In this document: one piece after another, positions 56,126-64,000 of the stretch
Layout of the letters: each line of letters starts with the position of its first letter
Numbering within the stretch: position 1 is the first letter of the stretch
Source: Rheinheimera sp. D18
Lineage (GTDB): Bacteria; Pseudomonadota; Gammaproteobacteria; Enterobacterales; Alteromonadaceae
NCBI RefSeq assembly: GCF_004345025.1
Contig: NZ_CP037745.1
Location: forward strand, 248,001 to 312,000
Direction: 5' to 3'
Length of the DNA stretch: 64,000 nt
Translations under genes and position numbers: made by a program
The notes under the pieces: model-generated
Seen by the model: only the letters and a program-made list of their open reading frames with translations
What the model was told of the DNA's origin: nothing
The model's database searches: none

Positions 56126-56383
56126 TTGGATATCAAGCAAATAGAGCAGCTGCTGTTAGAGCAATTGCAATTAACAGAAGTTAGAGTTGGTATGGACGGT
56201 ACGCACTACGCTGTTACAGCGGTTGGTGACTGTTTTGCCGGTGCTAGCCGAGTTAAGCAACAACAAATGATTTATGCGCCACTTATGAGCGCTATTGCCG
56301 ATGGCTCAATTCATGCCGTCAGCATTAAGACCTTTACGCCTGAACAATGGCGTAGAGAAAAACTTTTTAATCCTCCGATGTAG
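56126..56383 (+). CDS. ibaG: BolA-family protein IbaG
   Basis: An 85-residue protein starting at a TTG with AAGG eight bases upstream. It has the BolA fold features: an N-terminal helix (IKQIEQLLLEQL), the strand with VRVGMDGTHYAVTAVGDCFAG and the RVKQQQMIYAPL helix with the conserved Arg-x-x-x-Gln. IbaG binds monothiol glutaredoxins and iron-sulfur clusters and is linked to acid response. It is followed seven bases later by murA, the usual arrangement. Confidence 0.92.
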   Translation: MDIKQIEQLLLEQLQLTEVRVGMDGTHYAVTAVGDCFAGASRVKQQQMIYAPLMSAIADGSIHAVSIKTFTPEQWRREKLFNPPM

Positions 56384-57659
<1,276 letters not shown>

Positions 57660-57661
<2 letters not shown>

Positions 57662-58742
57662 ATCGTCTTAGTTCTTTAGTTATTGCATCTACGATTAGCT
57701 GTTGCCCATTGCGGTTAATCGTAAGAGCTAACGTACTATTGGGTTCTGTTTCTGCAATCATATTTAGTGCTTGTTGTATGCTATCAAAATGCTTACCGTT
57801 TATTTCAAGTAAGATATCACCTACTTTTAAGCCTGCATCTGCAGCTGGGCCATTAGCATTTACTGCACTTATGCTTAGGCCATACAGTGGTTGGCCCGTT
57901 GAGATTAATCGCTCACCAGCCGCATTAACTACCGCATCTCCAGCAACACCAAGATGACTGCGGGTAACCTTGCCATGCTTAATGAGTTTTTGCATTACGT
58001 TAAGCGCTAGCTGATAAGGTATGGCAAAAAATATCCCTTGAATATCTTGGTTCTCTAGTTGGAATGCTGCGGCGTTAATGCCAACCAGTGTGCCATTACT
58101 GTTAACCAGTGCACCGCCAGAATTACCTTGGTTTATAGCAGCGTCCATCCGCATAAAATCAATATAGCCCCGTGAACTTAGCCCAGTGTTACCGTTAGCG
58201 CTAATAATACCTTGAGTGATAGTTTGGCCTAAGTTAAGAGGGTTACCTATGGCAAGTACAACATCACCCACTTGAGGTTCTAACTGCGGATCTTGTGGGA
58301 TCACCGGTAAATTGTCGGCTTGCACATACAATACCGCAAGATCAGTTAGTTCATCTTGGCCGATTAACAGCGCTTCTAAGGTACGACCATCTTGCAGAGC
58401 GACTTCGATATAGTCAGCACCATACACAACATGAAAATTAGTTAAAATGTAGCCGTGTGCGCTCATAATAACGCCGGAGCCGAGCTCTTGTCTTTCAATA
58501 GTGCGCGGGCGAAGTGAACGCGGGTCAACCAAGGTACTGCGTGTATACACATTGACTACTGCTGGTGCTGCACGTCGCACGGCTTTGGCGTAACTTACAG
58601 GTTGATGCTCATTACCTGCTTCAGCACTACTAAACAGCGGAGCAGATAGATGACTTATCGAAGGAAAAAAGAACATTAGCATAAAAGCTAATGCCAAGCC
58701 GTAGATAATACTTTTAAGTAGGAAATACAGAAATTTAGCCAC
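57660..58742 (-). CDS. degS: DegS, membrane-anchored periplasmic protease
   Basis: Start at GTG 58742 gives 360 residues with the usual short N-terminus before a membrane helix (about 9-25); starts further up to 58787 add a polar leader without a ribosome site. The trypsin-like domain has His104 (LTNFHVVYG), Asp134 (TDLAVLYV) and Ser208 (AINQGNSGGALVN), then one PDZ domain with the GLSISAVNANGPAADAGLKVGD segment. DegS cuts RseA to release sigma-E when outer-membrane porins misfold. It is downstream of degQ behind a hairpin, so it may have its own promoter. Confidence 0.93.
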
Positions 58743-58792
58743 GGGTTTTGAAAGGTCTACAAAATACGGATTGTGCAAGCATAGCACTAATA

Positions 58793-58829
58793 TAAGCTAA
58801 GCAGTAGCGCTAGGGCACTGCTTAGCTTA
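58793..58829. repeat. 13-bp inverted repeat between degQ and degS
   Basis: Positions 58793-58805 and 58817-58829 are perfectly complementary over 13 bases with an 11-base loop. It lies seven bases beyond the degQ stop and before degS on the same strand. There is no T-run after it in the minus direction, so it is better seen as an attenuating or mRNA-stability hairpin than an intrinsic terminator. Confidence 0.6.
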
Positions 58830-58835
58830 GTGTTA

Positions 58836-60188
58836 TTAACGAATTAGTACGTATAAACTTGCATTACCGCGGCGGATATTTAATGCAGCAACACCCTCGC
58901 GGTTTTCCAGCATTTTGCGCAGCTCTGCCAAATTGGTTACCCGCTGCCGATTAATGCCGATAATAATATCGTCAGGCATTAAGCCAATTTGCGCTGCAGC
59001 AGAATTGTTAGCAACAGACTCAATTTTAACCCCACCGCCCTCGGCGTTAGACAGCTCTGCACCATCAAGCATTGGATGCATTTGGCTGGCAGCAACCTGA
59101 GTTGTTGATAGCTCTTTAAGTTTGATGGTTAGCGTACGTTCCTTGCCGTCACGTAATATACCAAACTTAGCTTCTCGGCCTGCGCCTAGTGTACCAACCT
59201 TTGCACGAAGCTCTTGAAACGAGCTGATTTTATTACCATTCATACTGATAATAACGTCACCCGACTCTAAGCCTCCTTCAGCCGCCGCGCTGTCGGCAAT
59301 AACTTCGTTAACAAAGGCACCACGACTCACATTTAAGTGCATAGCTTCGGTTAGGTCGGAAGTAACATCTTGGCCGCGAATACCCAAACTGCCACGGCGA
59401 ACTTCACCATGCTCAATAATTTGGTCAACTAGGTTTTTCATCATATTGGCTGGAATAGCAAAGCCAATACCGATATTGCCGCCATTTGGGCCCAAAATGG
59501 CCGTGTTAATACCTATCAGCTCGCCGTGAAGATTGACCAAAGCACCACCAGAGTTACCACTGTTAATGGCTGCGTCGGTTTGAATAAAGTCTTCAAAGCC
59601 TTCGATACCAAGGCCGCCACGACCTAAAGCGCTGATAATGCCTGAGGTAACGGTTTGCTCTAAGCCAAAGGGGTTACCAATTGCTACGGCAAAGTCGCCA
59701 ACACGGGTTTTATCTGAGTCGGCAAGTTGGATCTGAGTTAGTTTTTTCGCTTCAATTCTTAGTAATGCAATATCAGTTTCTGGATCGGCACCAAGCTTGG
59801 TCGCTTTAAACGTGCGGCCATCTTTTAAGCGAACTTCAATGTCGGTTGCATCCTGGATAACGTGGTTATTGGTGACGATATAGCCTTTATCAGCGTCAAT
59901 TATTACGCCCGAGCCTAAACCTTTAAACGGCCTTTCTTCACGGTATTCAGGTTGACCGCGTTGGCCAAAAAACTGACGAAACGCGTCAGGTAGGCGCTGG
60001 CGAACCTCGCGGCTACCTGCTACTGAAATGTGCACTACCGCTGGTGTGGTTTGCTCCAGCATAGGTGCTAGAGTAGGTATTTCTTGGGTATTGGAAAAGA
60101 ATGGGATTCGAGCCTCTGCTGGAGCGGGTTGAGCTAGCAATAAACCCGCAGCAACAGCAGTAGCAAGCAATGATAACCTTTTGTTCAT
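58836..60188 (-). CDS. degQ: DegQ, periplasmic Do-family serine endopeptidase
   Basis: A 450-residue protein with a signal peptide (1-26, ending AEA). The protease triad is His109 (VTNNHVIQ), Asp139 (PETDIALLRI) and Ser213 (INSGNSGGAL). Two PDZ domains follow: the first with SLGIRGQDVTSDLTEAM and the second starting near GGGVKIESVANNSAAAQIG. It is shorter than DegP in its LA loop, fitting DegQ. It degrades or refolds damaged periplasmic proteins. It follows zapG on the same strand after an 87-base gap with a nine-base A/T run. Confidence 0.93.
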   Translation of the reverse strand: MNKRLSLLATAVAAGLLLAQPAPAEARIPFFSNTQEIPTLAPMLEQTTPAVVHISVAGSREVRQRLPDAFRQFFGQRGQPEYREERPFKGLGSGVIIDADKGYIVTNNHVIQDATDIEVRLKDGRTFKATKLGADPETDIALLRIEAKKLTQIQLADSDKTRVGDFAVAIGNPFGLEQTVTSGIISALGRGGLGIEGFEDFIQTDAAINSGNSGGALVNLHGELIGINTAILGPNGGNIGIGFAIPANMMKNLVDQIIEHGEVRRGSLGIRGQDVTSDLTEAMHLNVSRGAFVNEVIADSAAAEGGLESGDVIISMNGNKISSFQELRAKVGTLGAGREAKFGILRDGKERTLTIKLKELSTTQVAASQMHPMLDGAELSNAEGGGVKIESVANNSAAAQIGLMPDDIIIGINRQRVTNLAELRKMLENREGVAALNIRRGNASLYVLIR

Positions 60189-60275
60189 AGCATCTAAGTC
60201 TCCTGTTACAAGTTGCGCTTAAGAGTCGTAGATTAAAAAAAAAGTTCAGTACTTTTGTTCAGTTAATTAACCAAA

Positions 60276-60725
60276 TTATTCAGTTTCTTTTATTGGCTTA
60301 CTGGCTTTGATTAGGCCGCTAGCTCCGTCTGAGTAATCACGAGGCTGTTGTTCTGTTGCCGAGTGCACTCGACGTTTTTCATCTATTTGGTGAATAGACT
60401 GTCGAATATAAGCCGCAGCATCGCCAGTTAAATAGTTAATGTCAGGCCGAACTGATTCTGTTGGTCGCTCGACTAGTTGCATTTTAGAATCAGAAATATG
60501 GCGAGCAATACGGGCATAGTTATCTTGTAACTGCGTCATAAGGTGGTTTGTTGTTTCAAGATGGCTAGAAACGTCTTGCCGATACTGAACCAACTGCGCT
60601 TTGCTTTCGTTTAACTCAAGCTGCAGCTTGTGCTGGTTTAGCTGCTTTAAGGTTATTAGGCGAGCAACAACAGCACCAATAACTAAACCAGCGCCCAGCC
60701 AGGCGGCGGCATACATATAGTCCAT
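60276..60725 (-). CDS. zapG: ZapG/YhcB division-associated membrane protein
   Basis: A 149-residue protein: one N-terminal helix (AAAWLGAGLVIGAVVARLITL), then a long coiled coil (about 27-85) with Gln and Leu, then DINYLTGDAAAYIRQSIHQI and a disordered polar tail. This is the DUF1043/YhcB pattern. YhcB is linked to cell elongation and division coordination. It is divergent from zapE, sharing a short intergenic region, the classical order in gammaproteobacteria. Confidence 0.88.
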   Translation of the reverse strand: MDYMYAAAWLGAGLVIGAVVARLITLKQLNQHKLQLELNESKAQLVQYRQDVSSHLETTNHLMTQLQDNYARIARHISDSKMQLVERPTESVRPDINYLTGDAAAYIRQSIHQIDEKRRVHSATEQQPRDYSDGASGLIKASKPIKETE

Positions 60726-60842
60726 AACAACTCCTGAGGGTAATATCTGTTGATAGTGTAACCTAACTTCTTATCCAGAGTGGTAAGGCATGTTACTATT
60801 ATTACCGATATTAAAGCTTTAATTAACCCCCTTTCAAGTAAG

Positions 60843-61940
60843 ATGCAAATGACGCCATTACAAAAGTATCAACAAGATTTAACCAGAGATGATTTTCAGT
60901 ACGACGTTGCACAAGAATTTGCCGTTAAGCAGTTACAGCGTTTGTTTGACGATTTTGTTGCAAACCAACCTAGTAAACCAACTCTGTGGCAGAAATTGCT
61001 CGGTAATGCTGATACTTCGCGACCATTAACGGGGCTATATTTTTGGGGTGGGGTAGGCAGAGGTAAAACCTATTTGGTTGACACTTTTTATGATTGCTTG
61101 CCTACAACAAGAAAATTAAGAATTCACTTTCATCGTTTTATGCATCGGGTGCATGAAGAGCTAAAGCAATTAAAGGGAATCAGTGATCCGTTAGAAAAAG
61201 TGGCCGACTCTTTTAAACAAGAGGCCGACATTCTGTGTTTTGATGAGTTTTTTGTCTCAGATATTACTGATGCAATGATCTTAGGCACCTTGATGCAGGC
61301 TTTGTTTGCTCGTGGTATTACGTTGGTAGCAACCTCAAACATTGAACCTGATGGCTTATATCGTAATGGCTTACAGCGCGCTCGATTTTTACCGGCAATA
61401 GCCTTAATTAAAAAACATACGCAGGTCGTTAACGTCGACAGCGGTATTGACTATCGGTTACGAACATTAGAAAAAGCCGAGATTTATCATTTCCCGCTAG
61501 ATGCACAAGCAGAAACTAATTTAAGCCAATACTTTAATGCATTATCGGCCGAGCCGCGCCGACAAGATGTGCAGATAGATGTTGCCAACAGAAAGCTAAA
61601 CGCACGTTATGATGCCGATGGTATTGTTTGGTTTAACTTTGCTGAGCTTTGTGAGACGGCACGTAGCCAATATGATTACATGGAGCTAAGTCGCTGTTAC
61701 CACACGGTTTTGCTATCGGGAGTTAAAGTAATGGGCCGCACTAACGACGACGTCGCTAGGCGTTTTATTGCGTTGGTTGATGAGTTTTATGAGCGTAATG
61801 TAACACTGATTATTTCTGCGCAAGTTGCGTTAGAAGCTTTATACACAGATGGCATTTTAAGTTTTGAATTTAAGCGTTGTATCAGTAGGTTACAAGAAAT
61901 GCAGTCGCGTGAATATTTGGCGAAAGCACATTTGCCATAA
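60843..61940 (+). CDS. zapE: ZapE, cell-division AFG1-like ATPase
   Basis: From ATG 60843 the product has 365 residues (start MQMTPLQKYQQDLTRDDFQYD); a frame to 60780 adds a hydrophobic leader not seen in E. coli ZapE, and no strong ribosome site decides. The ATPase core has Walker A GGVGRGKT, then RIHFHRFMHRVHEELK, Walker B LCFDEFFVSDITDAM and the sensor VATSNIEPDGLYRNGLQRARFLPAI. ZapE destabilises FtsZ polymers and is needed under low oxygen or heat. It is divergent from zapG. Confidence 0.92.
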   Translation: MQMTPLQKYQQDLTRDDFQYDVAQEFAVKQLQRLFDDFVANQPSKPTLWQKLLGNADTSRPLTGLYFWGGVGRGKTYLVDTFYDCLPTTRKLRIHFHRFMHRVHEELKQLKGISDPLEKVADSFKQEADILCFDEFFVSDITDAMILGTLMQALFARGITLVATSNIEPDGLYRNGLQRARFLPAIALIKKHTQVVNVDSGIDYRLRTLEKAEIYHFPLDAQAETNLSQYFNALSAEPRRQDVQIDVANRKLNARYDADGIVWFNFAELCETARSQYDYMELSRCYHTVLLSGVKVMGRTNDDVARRFIALVDEFYERNVTLIISAQVALEALYTDGILSFEFKRCISRLQEMQSREYLAKAHLP

Positions 61941-61977
61941 TTATTTGCTAAATAAGACAAATTTTATGCGTAGGGTG

Positions 61978-62006
61978 CTGATTTTTAAAGTTGGTTAATA
62001 TATAAT
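61978..62006 (+). promoter_or_regulatory. Candidate rplM promoter with GC-rich discriminator
   Basis: TATAAT at 62001-62006 lies 17 bases downstream of a CTGATT (61978-61983) that is a modest -35 match. Transcription would start near 62013 within CCGCGCCCGG, a GC-rich discriminator like those of ribosomal promoters under stringent control. This reading is from sequence only. Confidence 0.55.
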
Positions 62007-62012
62007 CCGCGC

Positions 62013-62142
62013 CCGGCCTACGTTACAGCCTAATACTGCCGTTAGCCCGGTGGTTTTTGTACTCGAAGGGGTACGCTAACGACACAAGTTGCAACAGCCC
62101 TGCACTGTGTCAGGTGTAACTAAGTTATTTTTGGATAAATGA
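62013..62142 (+). promoter_or_regulatory. Structured 5' leader of rplM-rpsI
   Basis: The 130 bases between the probable start of transcription and rplM contain a two-part hairpin: outer stem CGTTAGC 62040-62046 with 62075-62081, and inner stem 62059-62064 with 62069-62074 (loop GAAG, one wobble), with a 12-base bulge 62047-62058. This is the kind of element used for autogenous control by L13, which is known for the E. coli rplM operon; the match to that RNA was not tested. Confidence 0.5.
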
Positions 62143-62571
62143 ATGAAAACTTTTACCGCTAAGCCAGAAAGCGTAACACGCGACTGGTACGTTGTTGATG
62201 CGACAGACAAAACACTGGGCCGTATCGCAACAGAAATCGCTTCCCGTTTACGTGGCAAGCACAAGCCAGAGTACACTCCGCACGTTGATACCGGTGATTA
62301 CATCATCGTTGTAAACGCAGAGAAAGTAGCTGTTACAGGTGCTAAAGCGCAGAACAAAATGTATTACTCTCACACTGGCTTCCCAGGCGGCATCAAGGAA
62401 ATCAGCTTTGAGAAATTGATCGCGAAGAAACCAGAAATGGTTCTGGAACTTGCTGTTAAAGGCATGTTACCAAAAGGCCCACTGGGCCGCGCTATGTTCC
62501 GTAAGTTGAAAGTTTACGCAGGCGCCGAGCATCAGCATGCTGCTCAGCAACCGCAAGTATTAGATATTTAA
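62143..62571 (+). CDS. rplM: 50S ribosomal protein L13
   Basis: A 142-residue protein with the L13 sequence features: [50 protein letters not shown], and [23 protein letters not shown]. It binds 23S rRNA early in large-subunit assembly. Codons are of the highly expressed type (many CGT, GGT and GTT). It lies 12 bases before rpsI and shares the operon. Confidence 0.98.
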   Translation: MKTFTAKPESVTRDWYVVDATDKTLGRIATEIASRLRGKHKPEYTPHVDTGDYIIVVNAEKVAVTGAKAQNKMYYSHTGFPGGIKEISFEKLIAKKPEMVLELAVKGMLPKGPLGRAMFRKLKVYAGAEHQHAAQQPQVLDI

Positions 62572-62583
62572 TCGGAGCATATC

Positions 62584-62976
62584 ATGGCACAGAATCAATA
62601 TTACGGAACTGGTCGTCGTAAAAGCTCAACGGCCCGTGTATTCATTAAAGCTGGTACTGGTAAGATTACTGTTAACCAACGCGAATTAGCCGAGTATTTC
62701 GGTCGCGAGACAGCTTGTATGATTGTTAAACAGCCATTAGAGCTAGTTGAAATGGTTGAAAAGTTTGACTTATACATCACTGTTAAAGGTGGTGGTATCA
62801 GCGGTCAAGCTGGCGCTATCCGTCACGGTATTACTCGTGCACTGATGGAGTTTGACGAATCATTGCGTCCTGCACTGCGTAAAGCAGGCTTTGTAACGCG
62901 TGATGCACGTAAAGTTGAACGTAAGAAAGTGGGTCTGCGTAAAGCACGTAAGCGTCCACAGTACTCAAAACGTTAA
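62584..62976 (+). CDS. rpsI: 30S ribosomal protein S9
   Basis: A 130-residue protein with the S9 ends: [20 protein letters not shown] and the C-terminal tail [18 protein letters not shown] that reaches the P-site tRNA. GGAG (ATCGGAGCAT) precedes the ATG. The intrinsic terminator follows 20 bases later, so rplM and rpsI form a closed operon and petA has its own promoter. Confidence 0.98.
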   Translation: MAQNQYYGTGRRKSSTARVFIKAGTGKITVNQRELAEYFGRETACMIVKQPLELVEMVEKFDLYITVKGGGISGQAGAIRHGITRALMEFDESLRPALRKAGFVTRDARKVERKKVGLRKARKRPQYSKR

Positions 62977-62995
62977 TCGTTTTATTACAGTACAG

Positions 62996-63023
62996 AAACC
63001 CGGCACATGTTGCCGGGTTTTTT
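62996..63023 (+). terminator. rpsI intrinsic terminator
   Basis: A GC-rich stem AACCCGGCA (62997-63005) with TGCCGGGTT (63011-63019) and a five-base loop is followed by TTTTTT (63018-63023). This is a strong intrinsic terminator ending the rplM-rpsI operon. Confidence 0.93.
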
Positions 63024-63231
63024 ATTTGCAGCACCAGAGCTAAACAGCGAGTAAACTAACGGTTATACCCTGTTATACAACGCAAACAGTTAAGATAATA
63101 GCTATTCACATTGCCTTAATCCTTGTGTAAAGCAAGGCTTTTCATTATGATCTACCTCATTTTACAGTTATAATAATTGCTGAAATTCAGCCGCTTAAAT
63201 TTTGTTTAAGTGTTAACGTGGAGACGAGTGG

Positions 63232-63822
63232 ATGAGCAACGCGCCCGTAGATCAAGGTCGCCGCCGCTTCCTTACCATTGCAACCTCGGTCGTAGGGGGT
63301 GTAGGTGCTGTCGGAGCTGCTGTACCTTTTATAGCTTCGTGGAACCCAAGTGAGAGAGCTAAGCAAGCTGGTGCAGCAGTAACTGCTGATATCAGCAAAT
63401 TAGAAGAAGGCCAGCTAATACGTGTTGAATGGCGCGGTAAGCCAGTTTGGTTAGTAAAACGCAGCCAAGTATCACTAGATCAATTACCTCAGCTAAATAG
63501 CATGTTACGTGATCCTGAATCAGCAGATGAGCAACAACCTGCTTACGCGCAAAATATTTATCGTTCGAAAAAGCCGGAGATTTTTGTTGCTGTAGGTATT
63601 TGTACTCACCTTGGTTGTTCACCAACCTATATCCCTACCGACTTTGACGCCCACGTTGAGGGTGTACACTCTGGTTTCTTCTGTCCATGTCATGGTTCTA
63701 CTTATGACTTAGCGGGCCGCGTGTTCTCTGGTGTACCAGCGCCGAAAAATCTACAAATTCCACCTTATATGTTTATTGACGACAATACTTTAGTAATTGG
63801 CGAAGATGAGGGGACAGTCTGA
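63232..63822 (+). CDS. petA: Ubiquinol-cytochrome c reductase Rieske iron-sulfur subunit
   Basis: A 196-residue protein with a twin-arginine-type N-terminus (GRRRFLTIATSVVGG) and one membrane helix. The 2Fe-2S site is seen as CTHLGC (Cys124 and His126) and CPCHGS (Cys151, His154), with Cys129 and Cys153 for the stabilising disulfide. It passes electrons from ubiquinol to cytochrome c1 in the bc1 complex. A GGAG site (GTGGAGACGAGTGG) precedes the ATG. Its stop overlaps the petB start (TGATG). The 255 bases upstream hold the rpsI terminator and probably the pet promoter, but I see no clear boxes. Confidence 0.96.
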   Translation: MSNAPVDQGRRRFLTIATSVVGGVGAVGAAVPFIASWNPSERAKQAGAAVTADISKLEEGQLIRVEWRGKPVWLVKRSQVSLDQLPQLNSMLRDPESADEQQPAYAQNIYRSKKPEIFVAVGICTHLGCSPTYIPTDFDAHVEGVHSGFFCPCHGSTYDLAGRVFSGVPAPKNLQIPPYMFIDDNTLVIGEDEGTV

Positions 63823-64000
63823 TGTTTAAAAATCTGATGAACTGGATTGAATACCGTCTGCCATTTATGGAAAAGATGAACCTGCATGTTATGCAGTATC
63901 CAGCACCAAAAAACTTTAACTTCTGGTACTTCTTTGGCTCATTAGCCATGCTGGTATTAGTTAACCAAATTCTGACCGGTGTTTGGTTAACCATGAACTA
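63822..64000 (+). CDS. petB: Cytochrome b subunit of bc1 complex, N-terminal part (runs off window)
   Basis: The frame opens at ATG 63822, overlapping the petA stop by one base, and stays open to the right edge (59 complete codons). It reads MFKNLMNWIEYRLPFMEKM, then HVMQYPAPKNFNFWYFFGSL and a hydrophobic helix LAMLVLVNQILTGVWLTMN, the conserved first helix of cytochrome b ahead of the haem-ligand helices. It houses the two b haems and the quinone sites. The remaining gene and the expected cytochrome c1 gene lie outside the window. Confidence 0.94.
   Translation, partial: MFKNLMNWIEYRLPFMEKMNLHVMQYPAPKNFNFWYFFGSLAMLVLVNQILTGVWLTMN

Noticed and set aside
60230-60262. Nine-A/T run with a short AAAAGT/ACTTTT stem as a zapG terminator
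   Set aside because: The stem is six AT-rich pairs only; low predicted stability, so termination there is not supported.

Overview
The window looks like a chromosomal segment of a marine or alkaliphilic gammaproteobacterium of the Alteromonadales/Chromatiales type. The gene order rpoN-lpt-kds-mla-murA-deg-zap-rplM-rpsI-pet, the DUF3019 and DUF3334 families and a complete Mrp antiporter operon would fit the Rheinheimera/Alishewanella/Arsukibacterium group. That placement is inference from gene content; no 16S gene is present. Coding density is very high, every intergenic gap is shorter than 300 bases, and I saw no tRNA, rRNA, insertion sequence, prophage or CRISPR array.

Positions 1-2826 hold the 3' part of a three-gene SMC-kleisin (Mks/MukBEF/Wadjet-like) cassette in the order ATPase, E-like, F-like. 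The ATPase gene is cut by the left edge. A mixed accessory region follows (2.9-39 kb). It contains a small DUF4177/YidD-like/TM2 cluster, a solute-binding protein, a RIO kinase, a TPR-GGDEF protein, an S41 protease lipoprotein with a small lipoprotein partner, endonuclease I, an Mpo1-like protein and a SWIM-SNF2 helicase. A three-gene envelope-transport operon (MMPL/RND protein, LolA-like protein, FimV-domain beta-barrel) lies at 14.8-19.5 kb. Then come comM, pyrC, an overlooked 50-residue acidic protein, a Bcr/CflA exporter, DUF3334, and a MipA-DUF3019-RstA-RstB operon. The region ends with a PrcB-like lipoprotein, SulP and ThrE-type transporters, a Cache chemoreceptor, an unknown membrane protein, a DMT transporter, an RNA methyltransferase, an amidohydrolase and fumC.

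From 39.3 to 45.1 kb is a six-gene Mrp Na+/H+ antiporter operon with subunit B fused to A. It is convergent with a long minus-strand unit (52.9 to 45.1 kb): yrbG, kdsD, kdsC, lptC, lptA, lptB, rpoN, hpf, ptsN, rapZ, ptsO. This set combines Kdo synthesis, LPS transport, sigma-54, ribosome hibernation and the nitrogen PTS. Divergent from it is the mlaFEDCB-ibaG-murA operon for outer-membrane lipid asymmetry and peptidoglycan synthesis. The right end carries the periplasmic proteases degS and degQ, zapG and zapE for division, rplM-rpsI with a structured leader, and petA with the start of petB for the cytochrome bc1 complex.

None of the families seen is wholly new to me. The best leads for something under-described are the reversed-order SMC cassette at the left edge, the MMPL/LolA-like/FimV-barrel operon, the MipA-DUF3019-RstAB unit, the orphan YidD-like/TM2 pair, the cysteines flanking the S41 catalytic dyad, a seven-codon upstream ORF coupled to mrpA, and G-tracts inside two mrp genes.
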